From an uncultured Eubacteriales bacterium (GTDB taxonomy: Bacteria; Bacillota; Clostridia; Peptostreptococcales; Anaerovoracaceae), in contig CAJTYS010000020.1 in assembly GCA_910583765.1 (NCBI GenBank), forward strand, positions 1-64,000: a stretch of 64,000 bases of DNA, written 5' to 3'. The notes beneath the pieces were generated by a model. It made no database searches and was not told the origin of the DNA. It was given only the letters and a program-made list of their open reading frames with translations. A program made the translations under genes and the position numbers. Of the stretch, positions 25,102 to 33,484 are shown piece after piece (the first letter of the stretch is position 1; each line of letters opens with the position of its first letter).

Positions 25102-26526
25102 TCAATCACAGAAAATATCATCTGTCCGCTTTTCTTTTTTCACAAAGAGAATCGCCATGATGAGCGCTGCTGCGCTGAGACACGCGGCCACGCCAAATGC
25201 AGCGTGCATTCCGCTCAAGGTCGCTGCCATTACGCCTGCTTCCTTGTTCCACGCTGTGACAATGGCCATGATGGTGATTAAAATAGCCGTGCCAATGGAA
25301 CCCGCGACTTGGCGGGCCGTGTTGTTGATGGCGCTCCCGTGGGCGATCATCCTATTCTCCAGCGCATTGAGACCCCAGGTGGTCAAAGGCATGTTCACCA
25401 GAGAAAGCCCGAACATGCGAATCGTATAGATCATGCACAAAAAACCAAAGGTCCATGTTTCGTCCATAAAGACAAAAAAGGTCGAAAACACAGTCATGAT
25501 GCTCAGTCCAATGAGCGCGATGCCTCGGGGCCCAAAGCGGTCGAACAAATTGCCAGTGATCGGACTCATGATCCCCATGATGATGGCGCCTGGAAGCATG
25601 ACCATACCAGACTGCATGGCAGTAAAACGCAGGATATTCTGCAGATAAATCGGTGTGATGATCGTCCCTGCGATCAAAGCCGCGTTCACAATCATTCCAA
25701 TGATGGTAGCATAAGTAAAAGTCCGATTCCGCAGGACGCGCAGCTCCAGAAGCGGCGTGTCTTGGCGCAGCTGCTTTTGGATGAAGATCACTAAGAACAC
25801 TGCGCCTATAGTCAGCGGCGCCAAAGTCAGCGCATGGATCCACCCATAGCTGCCGGCAGCACTGAACCCGTACAAAAGCCCGCCAAAGCCCAGCGTGGAA
25901 TAAACCACGGAAGCTACGTCCAATTTCCGCTTTTTTACTTCCCCTATGTTCCTCAGCAGGAAAAAACCTAAAATCACATCAATGGCCGCTAGTGGCGCGA
26001 TTACCAGGAAAATGCTGTTCCATCCCCAGCTATCCACGACCCATCCCGCCAAAGTTGGCCCTACGGCTGGCGCGAAGGCAATGACAATGCCCACGGTCCC
26101 CATGGCTGATCCTCTCTTTTCCCTGGGAAACAACAATAAAATCACAGTCTGTATCATCGGCATCAAGATCCCCGCGGCCATGGCCTGTAGGATACGAGCC
26201 ACTAAAAGCACCCAAAAGACAGATGCCACTCCTGCGATGGCTGTCCCTGCCGTAAATAAGATCATTGAGCTGAGAAAGAGCTGCCGCGTGGTGAAGCGGT
26301 CAATAAAATACGCAGTAATGGGAATCATGATCCCATTGACCAGCATAAAAGCAGTCGTCAGCCACTGTCCTTCTACGGCAGTGATTCCCATGTCCCGCAT
26401 GATGCTCGGCAGCGCAGGTGAAAGGATCGTTTGATTCAATACTGCGATAAAGGCACCGGAAAGCATGACTCCAATGATCACCGTTCTCTTCCTGTCTTCT
26501 GCGTGTTTGCGCGCGTGTTCGTCCAT
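25102..26526 (-). CDS. MFS drug efflux transporter, DHA2 (EmrB/QacA) family
   Basis: A proton-driven multidrug exporter candidate of 474 residues with about fourteen membrane segments. DHA2 landmarks: ...FIAVLNQTILSPALPSIMRDM (motif D1 region), EGQWLTTAFMLVNGIMIP, the GYFIDRFTTRQLFL-like motif A loop, LVARILQAMAAGILMP and the motif C segment FAPAVGPTLAGWVVD. The start follows AAGGGG and lies one base past the TetR gene stop, so the two are translationally linked. The pump is presumably repressed by that TetR protein. Confidence 0.92.
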   Translation of the reverse strand: MDEHARKHAEDRKRTVIIGVMLSGAFIAVLNQTILSPALPSIMRDMGITAVEGQWLTTAFMLVNGIMIPITAYFIDRFTTRQLFLSSMILFTAGTAIAGVASVFWVLLVARILQAMAAGILMPMIQTVILLLFPREKRGSAMGTVGIVIAFAPAVGPTLAGWVVDSWGWNSIFLVIAPLAAIDVILGFFLLRNIGEVKKRKLDVASVVYSTLGFGGLLYGFSAAGSYGWIHALTLAPLTIGAVFLVIFIQKQLRQDTPLLELRVLRNRTFTYATIIGMIVNAALIAGTIITPIYLQNILRFTAMQSGMVMLPGAIIMGIMSPITGNLFDRFGPRGIALIGLSIMTVFSTFFVFMDETWTFGFLCMIYTIRMFGLSLVNMPLTTWGLNALENRMIAHGSAINNTARQVAGSIGTAILITIMAIVTAWNKEAGVMAATLSGMHAAFGVAACLSAAALIMAILFVKKEKRTDDIFCD

Positions 26527-26527
26527 A

Positions 26528-27319
26528 CTATACCCCTTCTTTCTGTTCCAACCCTCTTAATTCTGTCAATAAAGCTTCTGCTGCCTCTAGCTTGTTTGCC
26601 TGCCCGTTTTTTTCATAATCCTCTAGAACAAGCCGCAGATCCCGCATCAGTCGCTTTTTACGGAAAACGGGCTGCAGCTCCTTCTCTTGCTTCACCGTGC
26701 TTCGCAAATCTTCCAGCTGTTCCTGGGTCATGAGCGGCGCCTTTCCAACCCGCTTTTCCAGAATCGCTTCCAGGCTATCCACGATAAAATCCGCAATAGC
26801 GTTCTCATTCATTTCCACGATGTTTTCCTTTGCCACCAGATGGATCTCCTTGATCAGCCCGCTCAAATTAATGGTGAGTTCAAAAGCCAAGGGTTCGCTC
26901 TCCACCTGAAAACAGCGCATGACAATCGCCGCGAACAGCTCCATCACGCCAAAATGATTCCGATGGATGGCAGGCAGATATTTTTCCCGCTGTTCTGGCG
27001 TTAAAGAGACGTGGAGTTCACTCATAAAGCGGTTGCGTTCCGCAAAATTTTCCATCCGTGCCAAAATGCTCCGGCGCAGCGTGTCACGAGAAAAGGTTTC
27101 TTCCTCTTCCAAAATCTTTTCCACTTTCAGCCGCATCTGCTCCATCAGATAGACAGCCACCAGCATGGCCAAGTTTTCCTTTGACTCAAAGAACTTGTAC
27201 AGGGTGGCTTTGGAAACATTGCACCGTCCAGCGATGTCCTGCATGGAAGCGTTGGGATAGCCCTTTTCTAGGAAAAGCGCCAGGGCTGCTTCTATGATCT
27301 GCTGTTTTTTCAGTTCCAT
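26528..27319 (-). CDS. TetR-family transcriptional regulator
   Basis: A 263-residue DNA-binding repressor. The N-terminal helix-turn-helix is standard: QIIEAALALFLEKGYPNASMQDIAGRCNVSKATLYKFFESKENL. The ligand-binding C-terminal part is all helical and longer than the usual 190-220 residues, ending in a charged Leu/Glu/Lys-rich tail. The ATG at 27319 follows AAGGAGG; an upstream in-frame start lacks this. It is the first gene of an operon with the DHA2 pump, and the promoter region carries repeated CTATAG hexamers that could be its operator. Confidence 0.9.
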   Translation of the reverse strand: MELKKQQIIEAALALFLEKGYPNASMQDIAGRCNVSKATLYKFFESKENLAMLVAVYLMEQMRLKVEKILEEEETFSRDTLRRSILARMENFAERNRFMSELHVSLTPEQREKYLPAIHRNHFGVMELFAAIVMRCFQVESEPLAFELTINLSGLIKEIHLVAKENIVEMNENAIADFIVDSLEAILEKRVGKAPLMTQEQLEDLRSTVKQEKELQPVFRKKRLMRDLRLVLEDYEKNGQANKLEAAEALLTELRGLEQKEGV

Positions 27320-27387
27320 GGCTCCTCCTTCCAAAGAAAAACTCGCCTTTTCCATCCGCTGTGGATACTAGCAAGTTTTTTCTGAAC

Positions 27388-27427
27388 TCTATAGTTTTAT
27401 CATACGCTTTTTTCTATAGGATGTCAA
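27388..27427 (-). promoter_or_regulatory. Promoter of the tetR-efflux operon with candidate operator
   Basis: On the minus strand TTGACA (27427-27422), 17 bases, TATGAT (27404-27399). Two CTATAG palindromes (27389-27394 and 27414-27419), 25 bases apart, flank the -10 box and are a candidate autoregulatory operator. Confidence 0.6.
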
Positions 27428-27476
27428 GATGGCCACGAAATATTCATCTTTCTTGTTTTCTTTTTGAAAAACAAGG

Positions 27477-27505
27477 TTGGAAAAAAACATCCCTTATGCT
27501 ATTCT
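27477..27505 (+). promoter_or_regulatory. Probable promoter of the asparaginase gene
   Basis: TTGGAA (27477-27482), a 17-base spacer and TATTCT (27500-27505) lie about 38 bases before the start codon. Confidence 0.45.
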
Positions 27506-27542
27506 ATATGCCAATGAATCAACAAAGAATTGGAGCATGACT

Positions 27543-28544
27543 ATGAAAAAGAAACTACTGATCCTCACGACTGGCGGCACCATCGCTTCTGTGAAGACGC
27601 CTCATGGACTGATCCCGGCCCTCACCTCCCAGGAATTGCTCTCTTATCTGCCTGAGATCGGCCAAGATTTTCAGCTAACCATCAAAACAGTCTGTAATCT
27701 GGACAGCACCAACATCACCCCTGACCACTGGCTGATGCTGGCGCAGGCCATTCAGGAAGAATATCAGCGCCATGACGGGTTTGTCATCTGTCACGGAACG
27801 GATACCATGGCTTATACAGCGGCCGCTCTTTCCTATCTGATCCAACATTCGTCAAAGCCCATTGTCCTCACTGGCGCGCAGAAGCCCATTGGCCTGGAAA
27901 TCACAGATGCGAAGGCCAATCTGCGGGACAGCATTCTGTATGCCGCTGATCCTGATTCCCATGGCGTGCAGATCGTCTTTGACGGAAAGGTGATTGTAGG
28001 GACTAGAGCCAAGAAAACCAAGACTCTCAGCTACGCGGCTTTTTCCAGCATCAATTTTCCCTTCCTCGCCACCATTCAGGATGGAAAAATCATCCGCTAT
28101 CTGCCTCCGGAAGAGGATACGCTTCCTGTGGCTTTTTCCAGCAAACTCAACACTCGGGTGTTCCTGCTGAAACTGACACCTGGCATTTCGCCTGTCCTGC
28201 TGGCGGATATTTTTCGGCTTTACGATTGTGTGATCATTGAAAGTTTTGGAGTGGGCGGCATTCCTGACAGTTTGGAAAAAGAGCTGTTTTTTCAGCTGGA
28301 GCAGTACGCGCCGGAGGAAAAGGTCCTGGTCATGACAACTCAGGTCACATATGAAGGCAGCAATGTGGGCACGTATGAAGTGGGGCGCAGGCTTTGGGAG
28401 TCTTTTAGCATTTTGGAGGCAAAAGACATGACATTGGAAGCTGTGTTGACGAAGATGATGTGGATCATGGCTGAGGAGCATCTGACTTGGCCGGAAATCT
28501 GCCGCAGATTTTATATGCGCGTCAACTCGGACACTTTGTATTGA
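27543..28544 (+). CDS. ansA: L-asparaginase, type I (cytoplasmic)
   Basis: Hydrolyses asparagine to aspartate and ammonia. The start at 27543 has the best spacing to TTGGAG and gives 333 residues. Both catalytic threonine motifs are present: ILTTGGTIASV near the N-terminus and VICHGTDTMAYTAAALSYL; the supporting Lys is in VLTGAQKPIGLEITDAKANLRDS. There is no signal peptide, which with the length indicates the cytoplasmic type I enzyme. Divergent from the tetR operon, convergent with the TIM-barrel gene; a single-gene unit. Feeding aspartate/fumarate fits the fumarase genes further on. Confidence 0.93.
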   Translation: MKKKLLILTTGGTIASVKTPHGLIPALTSQELLSYLPEIGQDFQLTIKTVCNLDSTNITPDHWLMLAQAIQEEYQRHDGFVICHGTDTMAYTAAALSYLIQHSSKPIVLTGAQKPIGLEITDAKANLRDSILYAADPDSHGVQIVFDGKVIVGTRAKKTKTLSYAAFSSINFPFLATIQDGKIIRYLPPEEDTLPVAFSSKLNTRVFLLKLTPGISPVLLADIFRLYDCVIIESFGVGGIPDSLEKELFFQLEQYAPEEKVLVMTTQVTYEGSNVGTYEVGRRLWESFSILEAKDMTLEAVLTKMMWIMAEEHLTWPEICRRFYMRVNSDTLY

Positions 28545-28602
28545 GCGCGCCTGTTAAGGCATAGACATGGAAACGCTGATTCCGCGGGGCCCTTTGAGTC
28601 CC

Positions 28603-29397
28603 CTATTTCAGATAGCCCTGCCGGTCCAGCCATTCCAGCGACGCTCTGCCGTCCAGACTTTCGATGGTGATGGTGGCTGTTTTTTCGCAATATCGGTCCA
28701 TGTCTTCTAAAACCTTCGCCATGTCCAAGGTCCCCTCTGGCAGAGCATTGTGCTGGTCATGGGTCCCGTCGTTATTATGGATGTGCAGATGTCCAATATA
28801 TGGCCCCATGATCCGCAGCCATTCCTCGGCGGGCAAACTGCTCATACAGTTGGCATGGCCCAGGTCCAGGCATAATTTCACATTTGGATGCGCCACTTCC
28901 TCTGCTATTTTTGCCAACATATAGGGCTCGTCCTCCAGCACGTTTTCCAGACATATGGTAAAATCCTCTGACTTGTCTTCCATGTACTGTTTCCAAAACT
29001 CCACGGACTTTTCATGATGCCAGACTTTGTAATACACATAGGGCATGTACCCGGAATGAACGATCATTTTATGGATCTGGTAATGCTCTTTTGCCAGATC
29101 ATAGGCCTGCTGGTATCGTTCATGCGCCACGGCCTTGACCTTTGGATCAATGGCTGCGGGATGCAGTTCATTAAAGGGCGCATGGAAAATCAGCGGCAGC
29201 TGTTTCTCCCCTGTCAGGCGTCGTTCTCCAGCAGCCTGGTCCATTTCTGCCTGCACCTGCTGGTGGACCTGCTCAGCCATAGGTCCGTCCATGTTTTCCG
29301 CAGTGCAGTAATGATCTAGTTCCAGGCCGATTCCATATTCTGCCGCCAGCAGCGCCGCGTCTTGGGACACGCTGGCGATATAAAGCCGTTTTCTCAT
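28603..29397 (-). CDS. TIM-barrel sugar phosphate isomerase/epimerase-like protein (AP endonuclease 2 fold)
   Basis: A 264-residue xylose-isomerase-like TIM barrel. The expected metal ligands are in order: His in IFHAPFNELHP, His in MIVHSGYMPY, Glu in ICLENVLEDEP, Asp and His in CLDLGHANCM, His in HLHIHNNDGTHDQHN and Glu in ITIESLDG. The family contains endonuclease IV, sugar epimerases and hydrolases; this substrate cannot be told. The ATG follows AAAGGGGG. It stands alone, convergent with asparaginase. Confidence 0.85.
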   Translation of the reverse strand: MRKRLYIASVSQDAALLAAEYGIGLELDHYCTAENMDGPMAEQVHQQVQAEMDQAAGERRLTGEKQLPLIFHAPFNELHPAAIDPKVKAVAHERYQQAYDLAKEHYQIHKMIVHSGYMPYVYYKVWHHEKSVEFWKQYMEDKSEDFTICLENVLEDEPYMLAKIAEEVAHPNVKLCLDLGHANCMSSLPAEEWLRIMGPYIGHLHIHNNDGTHDQHNALPEGTLDMAKVLEDMDRYCEKTATITIESLDGRASLEWLDRQGYLK

Positions 29398-29732
29398 GTT
29401 GATTGCCCCCTTTTGTCACTGATTATGGTATTTTACATCAATTGGGAACGGATGTAAATATGCGCTTTTCAAAACAAACGGTTCGTTTTCAGGGCATGCC
29501 TGAGGCGCAGGAAAGCAAAACAGCAGGAAAAATCAAAGGATAAACCGCCTCCAGGCAGCATAAGCTGTCATTGGAGGTGGTTTTTCTATGGCCGCGCATG
29601 AGCGCTTTGCCTCATAAACCTTAATAAAAGTTTCTTCAAATCCCATTTCTCTATTGTATAGAAAAGCAGGTTGGTGCTATACTAAACATGACCAGTATAC
29701 TGATGATTTAAGAAGCGACTAGAGAAGAGCCT
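29398..29732 (+). promoter_or_regulatory. Regulatory gap upstream of the LuxR gene
   Basis: Besides the 73-bp leader copy, it holds a probable promoter TTGTAT (29654-29659), 18-base spacer, TATACT (29678-29683), with a second TATACT at 29696-29701. No other gene is seen. Confidence 0.45.
29522..29594 (+). repeat. 73-bp copy of the GH18 gene leader, in inverted orientation
   Basis: This stretch matches the reverse complement of 33412-33484 at all but one position. It includes the hairpin, Shine-Dalgarno sequence, ATG and first codon of the GH18 gene, but here the frame stops after nine codons (MAAHERFAS). The hairpin arms are 29542-29553 and 29571-29585 region, with a T run. Confidence 0.85.
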
Positions 29733-30761
29733 ATGATTTCCAACACGATTTTTCTTACATATACGATTATGTCTTTTTTGAGCCTGCAGGCCATTACGCT
29801 GGTGCTGATGGTTCTCAGGCACAATGAATCCGGCAATACGAAACTGATGAAAGCTACCCGAAATTTTGTGATTGTTTCCCTTGTTTTGGGATTATTTTAT
29901 TATATCAGTTTTTATCGAGAATTGGTTCTGGGGCACTTTGCCTATGGGCGATTCTCCCGCGGCCTAGATGCTGTCATTTTTTATGCCATGGGATACAGCT
30001 GGGTGAAGCTGATTGATGCCACGATAGATTCGCCTAATCCAAAACTGGTGAAATGGCGAAAATGCGCACCAAAGGTGTTCACCTGTCTTATGATCCTGTC
30101 TGCCGCCGCCTATATGTTCCTGCTGAATGACTATTATGCCACTGATCATGCTTGGGAAGAGGTCACAGTCGTTATTTTAGAAGGGATCCTTGGCATCACA
30201 GTGGTAGTGTTCACTCTGGCTTATATGCTGCTGAGTTTTGGTGATCTGGCTGACGGCATGAGCCGCGCTTATATCATTATAGTCAGCATTTTGATGAATT
30301 TTAATAATTTGTGGAACAATGTCATTGTTTGTTTTGTTTTTATCAAGATCGTCTCCCCGACCATCCTTAGCAGCAAGCTTTATGGCGTGACTTCTGTTCT
30401 AATTTTGATTATCAATCTGCTCACGGTCATCTATATTTATAAAAAAGATTTCTCTCCTTTTTTCTTTGGTCCAAAGGAGATGCGGCCACGGCCTCTTTCT
30501 GAAGAAGAAGTAGTAGACATGATCGCGGAAAGTCATCGGCTGACAGAACGGGAACGCAGTGTTTTAGCTTTGGCATATCAGGGCCTTACCAATCCGGACA
30601 TTGCGGAAAAATTGTTTATTTCCCGTCATACAGTCAAACGTCACATGCATAATATCTTTGAAAAGTTAGATGTTTCCACGAGAGTGGAGATGATTCGCTT
30701 GATCCAGTCACAGATAACGCTCGAAGAAAAGGAAAATGTTCGCACAGAGGAAAACCATTGA
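29733..30761 (+). CDS. Membrane-anchored LuxR-family transcriptional regulator
   Basis: A 342-residue protein with about seven hydrophobic segments in residues 1-240 and a C-terminal LuxR/GerE helix-turn-helix (about 270-325): LTERERSVLALAYQGLTNPDIAEKLFISRHTVKRHMHNIFEKLDV. It would sense a signal in or across the membrane and bind DNA directly from there, without a separate kinase. The natural target is the APC permease gene 200 bases downstream on the same strand. The start follows GAGAAGAG. Comparable seven-segment LuxR proteins occur in Clostridia and Actinobacteria; the ligand is not predictable. Confidence 0.85.
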   Translation: MISNTIFLTYTIMSFLSLQAITLVLMVLRHNESGNTKLMKATRNFVIVSLVLGLFYYISFYRELVLGHFAYGRFSRGLDAVIFYAMGYSWVKLIDATIDSPNPKLVKWRKCAPKVFTCLMILSAAAYMFLLNDYYATDHAWEEVTVVILEGILGITVVVFTLAYMLLSFGDLADGMSRAYIIIVSILMNFNNLWNNVIVCFVFIKIVSPTILSSKLYGVTSVLILIINLLTVIYIYKKDFSPFFFGPKEMRPRPLSEEEVVDMIAESHRLTERERSVLALAYQGLTNPDIAEKLFISRHTVKRHMHNIFEKLDVSTRVEMIRLIQSQITLEEKENVRTEENH

Positions 30762-30957
30762 AATTTCAACACAATAACCCATGTGGTCCATATGGTTTCC
30801 CTGAATTTTCGACAAATTTAACCCTGATGGCTAATTGTTTTCTCTCATTTTTTTCGTTATAAAGTAATATTGCGGATATCATGAAACATATTACAAAATG
30901 CGCGCCGGACATCTGATTTCGGGGCGCGAATTTAAGAGTTTGGAGGGAAAATTTTAT

Positions 30958-32301
30958 ATGTCTCAGAAAAAGAAAATTTCTACGTTTGCGTTGGTAATGA
31001 TGATTTGTGTCACAGTTGCCGGCGGAGGGTTCGGGATCGAGGACTTAGTGGGATCTGTCGGGCCGGGGATGACCATGTTGGTGTTCATTCTCCTGCCATT
31101 TGTTTGGTCCCTGCCTTTTGGCCTTTCTTCAGCGGAATTGTCTTCTGCTTGGCCGGAAGACGGCGGCATGTACACCTGGGCCAAACAAGGACTTGGTGAA
31201 AAGGCTGGATTCGTGAGCGGCTGGTGTTATACGATTGCTGGGTTCGTTGAACCTGCCACATTTGCCGTGCTCAGCGCGAATTACATGAAAATGCTGCTTC
31301 CGATTGAAGTGAATGACTTTGTTTACTGGTGCCTATGCGCTGCGCTTATTGTTATTTTTGCGATCATTAATATTATCGGGATCAAAGTCGTCAGTAACAT
31401 GGCAACGGTCATCACTCTGCTGGGCATCATACCGTTTTTGATCTTGGTAGTGTTGTCTCTGATGGATATCAACTACAGCCCTGTAAAACCAATGCTGCCA
31501 GAAGACATGTCTTTTCTGCAGGCAGCGGGAAACGGCCTTCTGATCGGTATCTGGTTCAACACTGGATTTGAAACCATCTCTACTATGTCAGGAGATATTG
31601 AAGACGGTTCCAGAAAGGTGCCAAAAGCAATTGTCATTGCGGTGCCGCTGATTTCTATCATGTACATATTGTGGGTCATTCCCGCGCTGGCTTCAGTAGG
31701 GCACTGGGAAGACTGGTCTTCCGAAGGACCTCTTTCTTTTGTGGAAATTGGAGAAGCAGTAGGCGGCGCGCCAATGAGATGGGCCTTTGTCGCTGCTGGA
31801 AGCCTTGCCAGCATGATGATCCTTTGCGAATACATTTTGGCGTATGCGTATGTCATGAAATCCTTTAGCGAGAAAGGGCAGTTCTTTAAAATTTTCTCAA
31901 AAGAGCACAAAAGATTCAAGACGCCTTATATGGCGATCATCATTTTGTCATCGGTCAGCATTATTCTGTGTTCTTCCGGAAGCTTCATTGAGTTCGTAGG
32001 CATTGCTTCGATTCTGTATGCTGTTCCAGTTATTATGATGTTCATCGCGAACATTAAGCTGAGGGTGAAAAATCCAGATCTCAGATTGGACTTCAAAGTG
32101 CCGCTTCCAAACAAGGCTTATATCGTGTATCTTTGCTTCCCAATCGTGATTTATGGCGCCAGCGTGTTCACGGATAATTGGATCGTGGGGCTCGGTCTGG
32201 CTGCGACTTCCATCCCTGCTTATCTATTCTTTAAGAAAGTATATCGGGGCGGTCGTTATTGGGAAGAATGCCATAAGAAAGAAGAGCAACAGTCCGCGTA
32301 A
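30958..32301 (+). CDS. APC-superfamily amino acid permease
   Basis: A 447-residue transporter with about twelve membrane segments. The start at 30958 follows TTGGAGGG. Characteristic stretches are TVAGGGFGIEDLVGSVGPGM in the first helix (the substrate-binding unwound Gly region), ELSSAWPEDGGMYTWAKQGLG, and SGDIEDGSRKVPKAIVIAVPL. It most resembles the amino acid:polyamine-organocation families that include glutamate/GABA antiporters; substrate unknown. It follows the membrane LuxR gene and ends before a good terminator. A short inverted repeat CGCGCC/GGCGCG (about 30901-30928) lies in its leader. Confidence 0.88.
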   Translation: MSQKKKISTFALVMMICVTVAGGGFGIEDLVGSVGPGMTMLVFILLPFVWSLPFGLSSAELSSAWPEDGGMYTWAKQGLGEKAGFVSGWCYTIAGFVEPATFAVLSANYMKMLLPIEVNDFVYWCLCAALIVIFAIINIIGIKVVSNMATVITLLGIIPFLILVVLSLMDINYSPVKPMLPEDMSFLQAAGNGLLIGIWFNTGFETISTMSGDIEDGSRKVPKAIVIAVPLISIMYILWVIPALASVGHWEDWSSEGPLSFVEIGEAVGGAPMRWAFVAAGSLASMMILCEYILAYAYVMKSFSEKGQFFKIFSKEHKRFKTPYMAIIILSSVSIILCSSGSFIEFVGIASILYAVPVIMMFIANIKLRVKNPDLRLDFKVPLPNKAYIVYLCFPIVIYGASVFTDNWIVGLGLAATSIPAYLFFKKVYRGGRYWEECHKKEEQQSA

Positions 32302-32360
32302 AACAATCAAGGGATATCCCTATTTTGGCAATTGATTTTCTCAAGATATGAAGGAATGGA

Positions 32361-32392
32361 GATCGGCAGGAGCCGATCCCTTTTCTTTTTGC
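32361..32392 (+). terminator. Terminator of the APC permease gene
   Basis: GATCGGC (32361-32367) pairs with GCCGATC (32372-32378), followed by a T-rich tail. Confidence 0.75.
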
Positions 32393-32425
32393 GCAGAAAG
32401 CATAGGTGCTCAGCTGCCTGACCGC

Positions 32426-33418
32426 CTATACTTTCGCCACTTGATACATTTCACGCAGGACATCCGCTCCAGCGGCAAAATAGTCCATGATGTTCCAATA
32501 ACTGACCCCTGCCAGACCATACTCGGAAACCAGCCCCAGCTTTGCCCGCAGGCTTCGGGCATCTTCAAACCATACTGCGTGACGGATCCCGCTTTCATCT
32601 GTGTAGTAAAAATATGGTGACTGGGCTGTCTCATCAAACTGGATCGCTGCCCCATAGCGCTCTGCTCTGGCAAGGGCTTCTTCGCTTGAAATCTTTTCTG
32701 CTCGGGACTCACCTTTCACAAAAGGGAGCTTCCAATCGTATCCATAGTTGGGGATGCCCATCAGGATCTGGTCCGCAGGGATCTCCGTAAGGCCGTACTC
32801 AAGGACCAGCCGGACTTGATCCAGCGGCGCGACAGCCCGGGGCGGACCGTAAGTATAGCCCCACTCGTATGTCATTAACAACGAAAAATTCGCAGCCTGC
32901 CCCATGCCTCCATAATCATGCCCCTGGTAAAGCAGTCCCGGCTGATCCGCAGAAGTCTTGGGAGCCAGAGCCACAGTCACCAGATATCCTGCTTCATTGA
33001 GCCGTTCCCTGGCCCGCCGCACCAGATCCGTGTAAGCGTCCCGATCTTCTGCGTAAACGAACTCAAAGTCAAAATCCACGCCAAAGAATCCCTTTGCCCT
33101 GACCATCTGCAAAAGATTTTCGATCAGCTGCTCTTGTGCCTGGATGTTTTCCAGGAGCGCTTTTACCAACTGATTATTGAACACCCCCTGCTGGTCCAAA
33201 GGTGTTAGCACTAACAGGGACTGCACGCCTGACTCTCTGGCAGGAAGCCTTAGATTGTCATCCTGCAGATCAATGAGCTGTCCATCCTCTGTGAAGCCAT
33301 AACTGAACGCCGATAGGAATGTGAGGCTCGGAAGCCAGGCCTCCAGCGTCTCCGACGCGATGCTGGGATAAGCGTATCCGTTCACCAGGATCGTTTCGTT
33401 TTGTAATTTTTCGGCCAT
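32426..33418 (-). CDS. GH18 glycoside hydrolase, YaaH/SleL-like without LysM domains
   Basis: A 330-residue glycosidase of the chitinase/N-acetylglucosaminidase family 18. The catalytic DxxDxDxE motif is present as GFFGVDFDFEFVYAED, and other GH18 stretches include FLSAFSYGFTEDGQ, LLMTYEWGYTYGPP and ILMGIPNYGYDW. This pattern fits the catalytic domain of spore cortex-lytic SleL/YaaH, but the usual N-terminal LysM repeats and any signal peptide are absent, so the protein could be loaded into the spore. It is the last gene of the fumA operon; its Shine-Dalgarno lies in the hairpin at 33424-33466. Confidence 0.85.
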   Translation of the reverse strand: MAEKLQNETILVNGYAYPSIASETLEAWLPSLTFLSAFSYGFTEDGQLIDLQDDNLRLPARESGVQSLLVLTPLDQQGVFNNQLVKALLENIQAQEQLIENLLQMVRAKGFFGVDFDFEFVYAEDRDAYTDLVRRARERLNEAGYLVTVALAPKTSADQPGLLYQGHDYGGMGQAANFSLLMTYEWGYTYGPPRAVAPLDQVRLVLEYGLTEIPADQILMGIPNYGYDWKLPFVKGESRAEKISSEEALARAERYGAAIQFDETAQSPYFYYTDESGIRHAVWFEDARSLRAKLGLVSEYGLAGVSYWNIMDYFAAGADVLREMYQVAKV

Positions 33419-33484
33419 AGAAAAACCACCTCCAATGACAGCTTATGCTGCCTGGAGGCGGTTTATCCTTCGATTTTTCCTGCT
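33412..33484 (-). repeat. Leader of the GH18 gene: terminator-like hairpin with embedded SD, second copy at 29522-29594
   Basis: On the minus strand AAACCGCCTCCA pairs with TGGAGGTGGTTT, an inner CAGC/GCTG pair extends it, a T run follows, then ATGGCC. The repeat begins right after the stop codon of the upstream glycosidase gene. Confidence 0.85.
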
